A DNA stretch of 7,624 nucleotides from an uncultured Gemmatimonadota bacterium (GCA_946479825.1 CAMLHU010000100.1:1-7624); one strand, 5' to 3'; counted from the first letter of the stretch, positions 1-7,102 are shown. Program-made: numbers and translations. Notes: generated by a model from the letters alone, not told the origin.

Positions 1-3000
1 GGCGGGCCATCTCGCCCCAGGCGAGCACCCGCGCCGCCCGGGCCGCGTCGGTGAGGTCGGTGACGGCCGCGACCACGCCGCTCGGGTCCGCGCCGAGGCT
101 CGCGACCTCGACCCCGAGCCGGCGCTCTCCCGCCACGACCTCGAGCGGCCCCTGCGGCGGCCGTCCCCCTAGCGCGCGCCGGATGGCCTCGGCCAGCGGC
201 GCGAGCTCGGCGCCCTCCGCCACCGCGAACGCCTGTCCCTCGACCAGGGGCAGATCGAGGAGTTCGCGGGCGCGGGGGTTGGCGAGCAGCACACGGCCGT
301 CGGGATCCACCGCCACCACGCCGGTAGCCACCGTGCTCAGGACCGTGGCGGTGCGGCGCCGGGCCGCCTCGAGCGCGGACTGGCTGGCTCGGACGTCTGC
401 CGCCATCCGCTCGAACGCCGCGAACACCGGCTCGAACTCGACCGGTGGCTCCCGGCCGAGCGCCGGCGCGCCGACGCCCTGCCCGACCGCGAGCGCCGCG
501 TGGCGCAGGTCGGCCACCGGGCGCGACAGCGCCCGGGCCGCGAGTCGCGCGGCGACGACCGCCGCCCCGATGCCCACCAGTGCCGCGAGCAGCAGGACGA
601 ACGCCAGGTCGAGCTGCTCGCGGCCGAGCCCGGAATCGTCGCTGAGGCGCGGCGCGGCCAGGACGCCCACCTCCCCCGGCGCGCCGGGCCGGATGACGCG
701 GTAGCCCATCCGGAGCGGCCGCACCGCGCCCGGGGCCTCGGCGACGTACTCCATCCGGTCACGGAGGATGAGGTCGCGGTATGCCTCGGGCGAGAGCAGC
801 GCCGGCAGCACGCCCAGGTCCGCGAGCACCGGTGCGCTCACGCCCACGAGCGCGCCGCCGTCGTACAGGCCCACGTCGAGGCTGTAGCGGCGGCTGAGGT
901 CGCGCAGGCCGTCGCCCACTTGTTCGGGCGGCCCCTCCAGGACCGACGCCGCGAACGGCTGCGCCGCCTGCAGCGCCTGGCTGATCAGGAGGTCACGGCC
1001 CGCCGCCGCGTCGCGTCCCACCCGGACCAAGCTCCACGCCGCGAACCCCGCCGCCGGCACGATGAAGAACACCGCCAGCGCCACCGCGAGGCGGGCCCGG
1101 TACGATCGCGCCAGGCGCCCGAACCGGATCCGACCGAGCCGCCGGCCGGCGAGCGGCCCGGCGAGGAGCCAGAGCAGCGCCACGAGCCCGGTGTCGAGGA
1201 TGAGCACCAGCGCGCCGCGCACCAGGATCGGCCCCGGACCGCGCAGGTCGATCCGGGCGTGGACGTGCCGCACGCCGCCGGGCAGCGCGATCTGCCGCTC
1301 GCCCCGGACCTCCCACCCCTCACGCACCCAGCGGACGCTCGCGCTGTCGGCCACGCTCCCCGGCTCGGGGGGCGAGAGCGTGAGTTCGTACAGCGGCGCG
1401 CCGCGCGCCGGGGGCTCGAGCAGGCGCGACAGCCGGTCCGGCGGAATGAGCTCCGTGCGGGGACCGACCGCGGCGGTGAGGATGGCGCCGTCGGCCAGCC
1501 GTTCGAGGAGGAGGTAATGGATGCCCGGGACCCGCGCGAGATTGGCCACCTCGGTCGCGACGGTGGTGTCCATGTTGCGGACGAACGCCGAGACCAGCGA
1601 GGCCGGAAGGTCGAGCGAGTCGAGCGCCAGCTCCACCAGCGGCGCCCCCGCCGGCGACCAGACGCCGAGCTGCGCGGGGTAGTCCTCCGCCCCGATCGGC
1701 GAGCCGCGCCACAGCGCGTACAGCTCGGCGGTGCTGCCGGGCACCGGGGCGGCCGCGGCGATCCGGGCGAACCGCTCGAGCTGCGGCACGGCGAACGGGT
1801 CGGGCTCGTTCCCCAGCCGCCCGACGTCGCGGGCCGCGACCAGCAACCTCCCCTCGAGCTCCGCCCCCCAGGTGACCAGGCCCGCCGCGCTGCCGACCAC
1901 GATCCCCACGCCCAGCACCACGGCCCACCGCGGCGCCGGCCGCATCAGGAGCAGCAGCGCCGGCGCCCACAGGAACGTGTACCAATCGGGCCAGCCATAG
2001 CGCGCGTTCCAGACCATCAGGCCCACCACCGCCGCGCCGACGGCCAGCACGCCCGCGACGGCCAGCGTCACCGGCACCCGCCTGGGCTCCTCGCGCCCGC
2101 GCAGCAGCGCCGCGGCGAGGAACACCGGGGCGGCCGCGGTCGTCACCAGCGTGAGCTGCCAGGTGAGCCAGAGGCCGAGCGGCACCCCGTCGGCCGGCGG
2201 GGTGATCCCCCGGGCCAGGTCGCTCACGAGGAACGGCGCGCCGCAGAGCAGCACCACCGCCGCCACGATCCCGGGCCACGTGCGTGCCACGCCCCGATGC
2301 CAGAGCGAGACCGCGCCGAGCGTGGCCACCACGCCGGCCGCCGCGAGCACACCGGCCGAGGCCGAGAGCGGCCCGAGCAACGGACGGAAGAACGTGGCGG
2401 AGGAGAAGAACCCGGTGGCGCCGAGCGCGGCACCGAGCGGGGTGGCCGCGAGCAGCGCCACGCCGAGCCAGAGGAAGGCGTGGCGGCGCCAGCCGCGCTC
2501 CGCCACGGCCACCGCCAGGAGGAGGCCGAGCGCCAGCAGCCACCCGACCGCGCGCATCGCCTCGGCGAGCGCGGCGGCTCGCGCCTCCCCCTGGCTCGGC
2601 GGCACCGGCTTGACGCTGAACAGCGTCACCGGCCCCCGGGGGCCGTCCACCTGGTAGTCGAAGACGTCGGGGTCGTTGGGGGCCGCGCCGGCGGGGTACA
2701 CCGTGAGACTCACGCCGGTGGCCGAGCGGAATCGCTCCACCAGCGACGACGACCGATCCGGGTCCACCGGGTGGGCCCAGACCAGGAGGCTCGCCACCAC
2801 CGTGCGGCCGGCGGCGCAGGCCCGCCGCGTCACGAGCAGGAGATAGTACGGGCTGGACCGGACGGCGAGCGAATCGCCGGTGGCCTCGGGCAGGAGCCGG
2901 TGGCGCCCGGCCCACGCCCACGGCTGGCCGTCCCGGTCGAGGATGGCGATCGCGAGTTCGGCGCCGTGGCGGGGGAGGTCGCGGGCGAGTGCGTCGAACG

Positions 3001-3376
3001 CCGCGGGGCGGTCGGCGGCGCGCAGCCCGGTCGCCGCGTCGGCCGCCGCCGCGCCGGCGGCGACGCCGGCGCTCAGGTCGTGCTGCAGCCGCGCCGAGGC
3101 GCGTTCGATGCGTGCCTCGCGCTCGGCGGGCCAGGCGGAGGCGATGCGCCAGAGGCGGTGCTGCGCGACGGCCAGCACGCTTGGCAGCAGCACCACGAGC
3201 GCCGCGAGCGTCCGGCGCCGCCACCCAACCCACGGACGGAGGACGGCCGCCGCGGCAAGCGCCGCCGCGGCGGTCACGACCACCCACGGCACGGAGGGCT
3301 GGCGCAACCACGCGCCGCCGCCGGCCAGCGTGAGCGCGACCGGCAGCGCCCACCAGCGTGAGAGCCTCGAGGACAT
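1..3376 (-). CDS. NtrY-like sensor histidine kinase, 14 TM helices, 3' end outside window
   Basis: Inner-membrane sensor kinase; the 1,125 codons present contain no internal stop. Helices read by hand lie near residues 8-24, 29-46, 55-72, 277-293, 299-321, 336-358, 367-384, 402-425, 434-455, 466-479, 484-503, 717-741, 763-786 and 923-946. Arg-rich loops (51-55, 293-299, 359-366, 426-433, 744-762) all fall on the cytoplasmic side, so the topology obeys the positive-inside rule. It places three regions outside: 73-276, 504-716 and 787-922. The third has the LYDGG...S pattern (837-847) common in NtrY-type sensors. A HAMP domain (~947-1000) and a PAS domain (~1007-1108, with VVAVDPDGRVLLANPRA) follow. 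The reading ends in VLAWGEMAR, the usual lead-in to the NtrY-type H-box, so the phospho-histidine should lie a few residues beyond base 1 and the ATPase domain after it (inferred from the family). An in-frame TAA at 3389-3391 limits the start to ATG 3376 or GTG 3379. A response regulator may follow to the left. The ligand is unknown. Confidence 0.9.
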   Translation of the reverse strand, partial: MSSRLSRWWALPVALTLAGGGAWLRQPSVPWVVVTAAAALAAAAVLRPWVGWRRRTLAALVVLLPSVLAVAQHRLWRIASAWPAEREARIERASARLQHDLSAGVAAGAAAADAATGLRAADRPAAFDALARDLPRHGAELAIAILDRDGQPWAWAGRHRLLPEATGDSLAVRSSPYYLLLVTRRACAAGRTVVASLLVWAHPVDPDRSSSLVERFRSATGVSLTVYPAGAAPNDPDVFDYQVDGPRGPVTLFSVKPVPPSQGEARAAALAEAMRAVGWLLALGLLLAVAVAERGWRRHAFLWLGVALLAATPLGAALGATGFFSSATFFRPLLGPLSASAGVLAAAGVVATLGAVSLWHRGVARTWPGIVAAVVLLCGAPFLVSDLARGITPPADGVPLGLWLTWQLTLVTTAAAPVFLAAALLRGREEPRRVPVTLAVAGVLAVGAAVVGLMVWNARYGWPDWYTFLWAPALLLLMRPAPRWAVVLGVGIVVGSAAGLVTWGAELEGRLLVAARDVGRLGNEPDPFAVPQLERFARIAAAAPVPGSTAELYALWRGSPIGAEDYPAQLGVWSPAGAPLVELALDSLDLPASLVSAFVRNMDTTVATEVANLARVPGIHYLLLERLADGAILTAAVGPRTELIPPDRLSRLLEPPARGAPLYELTLSPPEPGSVADSASVRWVREGWEVRGERQIALPGGVRHVHARIDLRGPGPILVRGALVLILDTGLVALLWLLAGPLAGRRLGRIRFGRLARSYRARLAVALAVFFIVPAAGFAAWSLVRVGRDAAAGRDLLISQALQAAQPFAASVLEGPPEQVGDGLRDLSRRYSLDVGLYDGGALVGVSAPVLADLGVLPALLSPEAYRDLILRDRMEYVAEAPGAVRPLRMGYRVIRPGAPGEVGVLAAPRLSDDSGLGREQLDLAFVLLLAALVGIGAAVVAARLAARALSRPVADLRHAALAVGQGVGAPALGREPPVEFEPVFAAFERMAADVRASQSALEAARRRTATVLSTVATGVVAVDPDGRVLLANPRARELLDLPLVEGQAFAVAEGAELAPLAEAIRRALGGRPPQGPLEVVAGERRLGVEVASLGADPSGVVAAVTDLTDAARAARVLAWGEMAR

Positions 3377-3469
3377 CACCTCCGGAACTTACCCCGCCCC
3401 GGGGGGCATGGGCAGAGACCCGGGGGTATCTTCCGGTGCTGGTCCGCCCTGTTTCCGGAGGCCTGACCG
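3377..3469. promoter_or_regulatory. Divergent intergenic region between kinase and secreted-protein genes
   Basis: These 93 bases separate two genes transcribed away from each other, so both promoters should lie here or within the gene starts. I see no convincing sigma-70 -35/-10 pair on either strand. The region has a G/C-rich block at 3392-3406 and the 9-base word TTCCGGAGG facing outward at both ends (minus strand 3387-3379, plus strand 3453-3461). Both copies include the Shine-Dalgarno of the adjacent gene. The regulatory role is inferred from gene orientation only. Confidence 0.45.
3379..3383 (-). promoter_or_regulatory. Shine-Dalgarno of the kinase gene, unusually close to the start
   Basis: On the minus strand GGAGG is followed by only two bases (TG) before ATG 3376, and GGAGGTGAT is a long match to the usual anti-Shine-Dalgarno sequence. 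A two-base spacer is shorter than the normal 5-9. The in-frame TAA at 3389-3391 forbids a longer protein. The next in-frame start-type codons downstream are TTG (residue 24) and GTG (residue 29), which would delete the first transmembrane helix. ATG 3376 is therefore kept, although translation may be inefficient or the real start may be internal. Confidence 0.5.
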
Positions 3470-4114
3470 ATGCGCTGGACGACGTCGCTGACCTGGTGCC
3501 TGCTCGCCGCCCCGGCCGCTTACGGCCAGGCCACGGCCCCTCTCTCCCCCACGGTCACGCTCAGCATCACCGAGCGCGGCACGGAGATCGGGCGGGAAGA
3601 TGTCACCGTGCGCGACAACCGCCGCGGCGGGCCGGGCACGACCATCGTGACCACGGCGCGGTATCCGGCGCCGCGTCCGCGCGTGCAGCTCTCGGCGGAG
3701 ATCGAACGGGACCCGGCGGGGGCGTTCGCCACCGCGCAGCTCGACCGCGAATCGCCCGAGCACGCCTGGCGCACCTACGCCGCGGTGAACGGACCGCGCC
3801 TGACGATCCGCAGCGCCACCGAAGGCCGGGAGACGGCACGGGAGCAGGCGGCAGTCCGCGGACTCGTGGTCCTCGACGACAGCCTGTACGGCCCCTGGCT
3901 TGCGGTGGCCGGGCTGGCGGACGCGCGCGGCGCCGCACTCACAGCGGTCTTCCCGCGGACCGGGCGCCGCGCCCGGATCGTCGCGCGGCGGAGCGGGTCC
4001 ACCGTGGCCGTGACCGGCGACGTGACGGCGACGATCGAACTGAGTGCGGACGGGACGCTGCGGCGGGTGGCACTGCCCGGCCGGGGGGTCGAAGCGACCG
4101 TTTTGGAGCGCTGA
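3470..4114 (+). CDS. Secreted protein of unknown function, 214 aa
   Basis: I do not recognise this protein. It begins with a Sec-type signal peptide: Arg2, a hydrophobic stretch at about 7-18, and a likely cleavage after AYG (residue 19) or two residues later. There is no lipobox cysteine; the only cysteine, Cys10, lies inside the signal peptide, so the mature product should be a soluble, cysteine-free periplasmic or exported protein. The mature part alternates short hydrophobic and charged strands (VTLSITERG at 28-36, VQLSAEIER at 72-80, ARIVARRSG at 168-176, ATIELSADG at 187-195), which suggests a beta-rich fold. A distant similarity to the DUF3108/DUF6134 type of secreted beta proteins is only an impression. 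The start is firm: GGAGG at 3457-3461 sits eight bases before ATG, and an in-frame TGA lies at 3464-3466. G/C-rich third codon positions support coding. It is divergent from the kinase gene and separated by 126 bases from the efflux operon, so it is probably its own unit. Confidence 0.8.
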   Translation: MRWTTSLTWCLLAAPAAYGQATAPLSPTVTLSITERGTEIGREDVTVRDNRRGGPGTTIVTTARYPAPRPRVQLSAEIERDPAGAFATAQLDRESPEHAWRTYAAVNGPRLTIRSATEGRETAREQAAVRGLVVLDDSLYGPWLAVAGLADARGAALTAVFPRTGRRARIVARRSGSTVAVTGDVTATIELSADGTLRRVALPGRGVEATVLER

Positions 4115-4131
4115 GCATCAGGGGGAGTGGC

Positions 4132-4158
4132 GTAACACGTTCCGCTCCAACGCGTTAC
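4132..4158. promoter_or_regulatory. Interrupted palindrome, possible operator upstream of efflux operon
   Basis: Left arm GTAACACGTT (4132-4141) and right arm AACGCGTTAC (4149-4158) are reverse complements except at one position, around a 7-base centre. Arm length and spacing resemble binding sites of dimeric repressors such as TetR or MarR family proteins, which often control efflux operons. It lies 83 bases before the TolC-homologue start. No such regulator is encoded in the window, so the role is inference. A weak RNA hairpin is the alternative reading; no T-tract follows. Confidence 0.4.
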
Positions 4159-4166
4159 TCCGCATT

Positions 4167-4188
4167 GTCCCAAGCTGAAACTTGGGAC
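4167..4188 (+). promoter_or_regulatory. Perfect 8-bp inverted repeat with 6-base loop
   Basis: GTCCCAAG (4167-4174) and CTTGGGAC (4181-4188) are exact reverse complements around CTGAAA; as RNA, two further U-G wobble pairs could extend the stem to ten pairs. It lies 53 bases past the stop of the secreted-protein gene and 53 bases before the TolC-homologue start. There is no downstream T-run, so an intrinsic terminator of the textbook kind is not supported. It could be a U-tract-less terminator, a leader-mRNA hairpin or a second operator. Bases 4184-4191 can instead pair with 4197-4207 (GGGACGGA with TCCG and TCCC, three bases bulged), which is incompatible with this stem. Confidence 0.45.
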
Positions 4189-4240
4189 GGACTCCCTCCG
4201 TATTCCCCGGTACCTGCGTCCCTGCTCAAAGGATACGGCA

Positions 4241-5797
4241 ATGTCGCGTTGGTCGTGCGCACGCTCTTTCTTTCTCTGTCTTGCACTGGCGGGAGGCGTC
4301 GTCCCAGGCGTCGGGGCCCAGCAGGTTCCGGCCGACTCGGGTCCGACCCTGACGCTGACGCTCGCCCAGGCGCTGGCCGAGGCGCGACGTTCGAGCCCGA
4401 CCTACCGGCAGGCGCTCAATAACGAGGGCCCGGCCAACTGGGCGGTGCGGAACGCCTACGCGGCGCTCCTCCCCGGCGCGAACGTGAGCGGCGGGCTCGG
4501 CTACACCGGCCCCGGCCAGTCCACCTTCGGGGGGACGACCTTCCAGCAGACCTCCCCCGCGCTCTCCTCCGACTACAACCTGGGCCTCTCGTGGCAGCTC
4601 GACGGCGCCACGCTGAACGGCCCCGGGCTGCAGCGTGCCAATCGCCGTGCCACCGAGGAAGACATCAACAACGCCGCGCTGACGCTGCGGACCTCCGTCA
4701 CCAGCCAGTACCTGAGCGTGCTGCAGGCGGTGGCGCAGGTGGACGTGGCCCGGCGCCAGGTCCAGCGGAACGCCGACTTCCTCCAGCTCGCGCAGGCGCG
4801 GTACACGGCGGGCCAGGCCACGATGATCGACGTGCGCCAGGCGCAGGTCACCAAGAGCCAGTCGGACCTGGCGCTGCTCCGCGCGGTCCAGGCCGCGAAC
4901 GACGCCAAGCTCGAGCTGTTCCGCCAGATGGGCGTGGCCCCGCCGGCGCCGCTCAGCCGGATCGCGTTGACGGATTCGTTCCCGGTGGATTCGCCGACCG
5001 TGGCGCTGGCCGACCTGCAGAACATCGCGTCGGAGCAGAACCCGACGCTCCGCGCCCTCCACTCGCGGGAGACGGCCGCACACGCCGGCGTGCGCTCGGC
5101 GCGCTCGGCCTACTTCCCGACCCTCTCGGCACGCGCCGGGTGGAGCGGGTTCACCCAGCAGTTCACCAACACCAACCTGCTCCTCGACCAGGCGCTGGGT
5201 GGCGCCCAGGGCGAGGCGGCCAACTGTCAGTTCCAGAACGCGCTGCTGAGCCGGCTCACGGACACGATGCCCTACCCCAACCAGGGCCTCATCGCCGACT
5301 GCAACGCGTACGCGGGGCTCAACGGGACCGGCACCGCCCTCAACCCGGCAGTGGCCCAGTCGATCCGCGACCGGAACAACGTCTGGCCGTTCCATTTCCA
5401 GAAGCAGCCGTTCCAGGCCAGCATCGCGATCTCGATCCCGATCTTCACCGGGTTCAGCCGCCGGCTCCGGCTGTCGCAGGCCCAGGCCCAGGCCGACAAC
5501 GCCGCCGAGCAGACCCGGGCGGCGGAGCTGCAGGTGCACGCCGACGTGCAGTCGCGCTACCTGGCGCTCGAGACCGCGTGGCAGGCCATCGGGGTGCAGC
5601 AGACCGCGAAGGAGGCCGCGCAGGACCAGGTGCGGCTGGCACAGGACCGCTTCCGGATCGGGAGCGGGACGTCGCTCGAGCTGGCGGATGCGGAGAACTC
5701 GCTGACGCGGGCCGAGGGCGACTACATCAACGCCGTGTACGACTACCACAAGGCCCTGGCCGCGCTCGAAGCCGCGGTGGGCCGTCCCCTTCGCTGA
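4241..5797 (+). CDS. TolC-family outer-membrane efflux channel protein
   Basis: Outer-membrane trimeric channel component of a tripartite exporter, 518 aa, within the family's usual size range. A signal peptide (hydrophobic 9-24) ends in VGA with cleavage likely after residue 26; there is no lipidation cysteine. Two internal repeats typical of the family are visible. The first has an amphipathic helix (~38-75), a beta strand (~80-90), a strand (112-121) and a long helix to ~228 with the turn motif ARYTAGQATMIDVRQAQ (186-202). The second has a helix (~255-290), strands at 293-302 and 392-402, and a helix to 512 with DRFRIGSGTSLELADAENSL (469-488). The second extracellular loop (~303-391) is much longer than the first (~91-111) and holds the only two mature cysteines, Cys329 and Cys354. 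AAAGGA (4228-4233) lies seven bases before ATG. It is first in an operon with the adaptor and ABC ATPase. The substrate is unknown. Confidence 0.92.
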   Translation: MSRWSCARSFFLCLALAGGVVPGVGAQQVPADSGPTLTLTLAQALAEARRSSPTYRQALNNEGPANWAVRNAYAALLPGANVSGGLGYTGPGQSTFGGTTFQQTSPALSSDYNLGLSWQLDGATLNGPGLQRANRRATEEDINNAALTLRTSVTSQYLSVLQAVAQVDVARRQVQRNADFLQLAQARYTAGQATMIDVRQAQVTKSQSDLALLRAVQAANDAKLELFRQMGVAPPAPLSRIALTDSFPVDSPTVALADLQNIASEQNPTLRALHSRETAAHAGVRSARSAYFPTLSARAGWSGFTQQFTNTNLLLDQALGGAQGEAANCQFQNALLSRLTDTMPYPNQGLIADCNAYAGLNGTGTALNPAVAQSIRDRNNVWPFHFQKQPFQASIAISIPIFTGFSRRLRLSQAQAQADNAAEQTRAAELQVHADVQSRYLALETAWQAIGVQQTAKEAAQDQVRLAQDRFRIGSGTSLELADAENSLTRAEGDYINAVYDYHKALAALEAAVGRPLR

Positions 5798-5812
5798 CCG
5801 AGGAACCGGAGA

Positions 5813-7102
5813 ATGTCGCGTCGCACCAAGCTCGGCCTGCTCATCACCCTCGTCGTCGTGGTCGTGGGCGGGATCATCGGCCTGGCCGCCGCCAAGAAGA
5901 ACAACCGGGCGGTGGACGTCCGGCTGGAGAAGGTGGCCCGCCGGGACCTCGTCGCCGCCGTCACGGCCAGCGGAAACATCGAGGCCAAGACCTCGGTGGA
6001 CGTCACCGCCGACATCACCGGCCGGATCATCCAGATCGGCGTGCGTGAGGGCGACCTGGTCAAGAAGGGCCAGTTCCTGATGCAGATCGACCCGACGCCC
6101 TACCAGGCCGCGGTCGCGCAGGCGCGCGCCCTGCTCTCCTCGAGCGAAGCCTCGCTGGTGCAGAGCCGCGCCAACCGTGACCAGGCGGACCGGTCGCTGC
6201 AGCGGGCCCGGGAGCTCCAGAAGAGCGGCAACTCGCTCATCTCGACCGAGCAGGTCGAGCAGGCCCAGACCAGCTACGACGTCGCGGTGGCCAACTACAA
6301 CTCGGCCCAGGCCCAGGTGGCGCAGAACCGCGCCAACGTGGACCGGTCGGAGAGCGACCTCAACCGGACCCGGATCTACGCGCCGATGGACGGCCGCGTC
6401 ACCCGGCTCAAGGTGGAGGTCGGCGAGGTCGCGGTGCCGGCGACGTTCTCCAAGGACAACGCCCTCCTCGCCACGGTGGCCGACCTCGGGACCATCCTCG
6501 CCAAGGTGAAGGTGGACGAGACCGACGTCGTCCGCCTGGCCCTGGGCGACTCGGTGCAGGTGACCATCGACGCCTTCCCGGACAGCAGCTTCACCGGCCG
6601 GGTCACCAAGATCGCCAACAGCGCGGAGCTTACCTCGGGCGCCATCGCGCAGGGGAGCACGGACAAGGCGGTGGACTTCGAGATCGAGGTCACCCTCGAC
6701 CACCCGCCGGCGGACATCCGCCCCGACCTGAGCTGCACGGCGCGGATCATCACCGACGTGCGGAAGCAGGCGCTGAGCATCCCGATCATCGCGCTCACGG
6801 TGCGCCCGTGGACCGCGACGCCGAACGAGTCGGCGGCGCCGACCCCGGCGCAGGGGGCCAAGGCGGCGTCCGACACCGCGAAGCCGAAGCCCAAGGACAC
6901 TGAAGGGGTGTTCGTCGTGAAGAACGACGTCGCGACCTTCCGGCCGGTCAAGGTCGGGATCGCGGGCGACGAGTACTTCGAGGTGCTGAACGGCGTGCAG
7001 GAGGGCGAGCAGATCGTCGCCGGGACCTACCAGGCCATCCGCGACCTGCGCGACAGCAGCCGCGTCCGCCAGGCGCCGGCGATGCCGGGGGCGGCCAAGT
7101 GA
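5813..7102 (+). CDS. Periplasmic adaptor (HlyD/MacA-like membrane fusion protein)
   Basis: Adaptor linking an inner-membrane ABC permease to the TolC channel, 429 aa. One N-terminal membrane helix (7-27) follows the basic start MSRRTK; no lipobox is present, so it is anchored by the helix. Order of domains: barrel-sandwich/lipoyl half (~48-98, with [18 protein letters not shown]), a coiled-coil hairpin (~99-184) with R131, L135 and S144 at its tip resembling the R-L-S pattern that contacts TolC in this family, second lipoyl half (~185-225, IYAPMDGRV), beta-barrel (~226-315) and membrane-proximal domain (~316-408). Residues 332-363 are an Ala/Pro/Lys-rich, probably disordered insert inside or before the last domain. 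GAGGA (5800-5804) sits eight bases before ATG, and only 15 bases separate it from the TolC homologue. The adjacent ABC ATPase makes a MacA-type role more likely than an RND role. Confidence 0.92.
   Translation: MSRRTKLGLLITLVVVVVGGIIGLAAAKKNNRAVDVRLEKVARRDLVAAVTASGNIEAKTSVDVTADITGRIIQIGVREGDLVKKGQFLMQIDPTPYQAAVAQARALLSSSEASLVQSRANRDQADRSLQRARELQKSGNSLISTEQVEQAQTSYDVAVANYNSAQAQVAQNRANVDRSESDLNRTRIYAPMDGRVTRLKVEVGEVAVPATFSKDNALLATVADLGTILAKVKVDETDVVRLALGDSVQVTIDAFPDSSFTGRVTKIANSAELTSGAIAQGSTDKAVDFEIEVTLDHPPADIRPDLSCTARIITDVRKQALSIPIIALTVRPWTATPNESAAPTPAQGAKAASDTAKPKPKDTEGVFVVKNDVATFRPVKVGIAGDEYFEVLNGVQEGEQIVAGTYQAIRDLRDSSRVRQAPAMPGAAK

Noticed and set aside
1320..3353. A 677-codon open frame on the minus strand starting at GTG 3353.
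   Set aside because: It is a different frame of the same strand as the kinase; its product is Arg/Ala/Gly-rich low complexity. The frame from ATG 3376 gives hydrophobic helices, HAMP and PAS.
500..3361. A 953-codon open frame on the plus strand opposite the kinase gene.
   Set aside because: Its product is an Arg/Gly/Pro/His/Glu-rich string with no membrane helices or motifs, whereas the minus-strand frame reads through a coherent multi-domain kinase. Long antisense frames are expected when codon positions are so G/C rich that stops are rare.
4167..4188. Intrinsic terminator for the secreted-protein gene.
   Set aside because: The stem is good but no run of T follows on the plus strand (the next bases are G/C/A rich), nor is there a matching T-run for the minus strand. 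Kept only as an inverted repeat of uncertain role.
4165..4206. A sigma-70 promoter using TTGTCC or TTGGGA with TATTCC.
   Set aside because: The spacers (30 or 13 bases) do not fit, and nothing resembling a -10 box stands at the right distance from either -35 candidate.
3358..4422. A 354-codon plus-strand frame covering the secreted-protein gene and the intergenic gap.
   Set aside because: It overlaps the 3470-4114 frame, which has a signal peptide, a good Shine-Dalgarno and an in-frame stop just before its start. The longer frame runs through the palindromic gap and into the TolC gene and resembles no protein.
5476..5495. Short tandem repeat of CAGGCC units in the TolC gene.
   Set aside because: It encodes Gln-Ala alternation in the long helix of the channel protein and reflects codon choice in an Ala/Gln-rich coiled coil, not a distinct repeat element.
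4226..6703. An 825-codon open frame on the minus strand opposite the TolC and adaptor genes.
   Set aside because: It lies antisense to two unmistakable genes, its translation shows no family signature and it is rich in His, Arg, Gly and Val in the way reverse readings of G/C-rich genes are.
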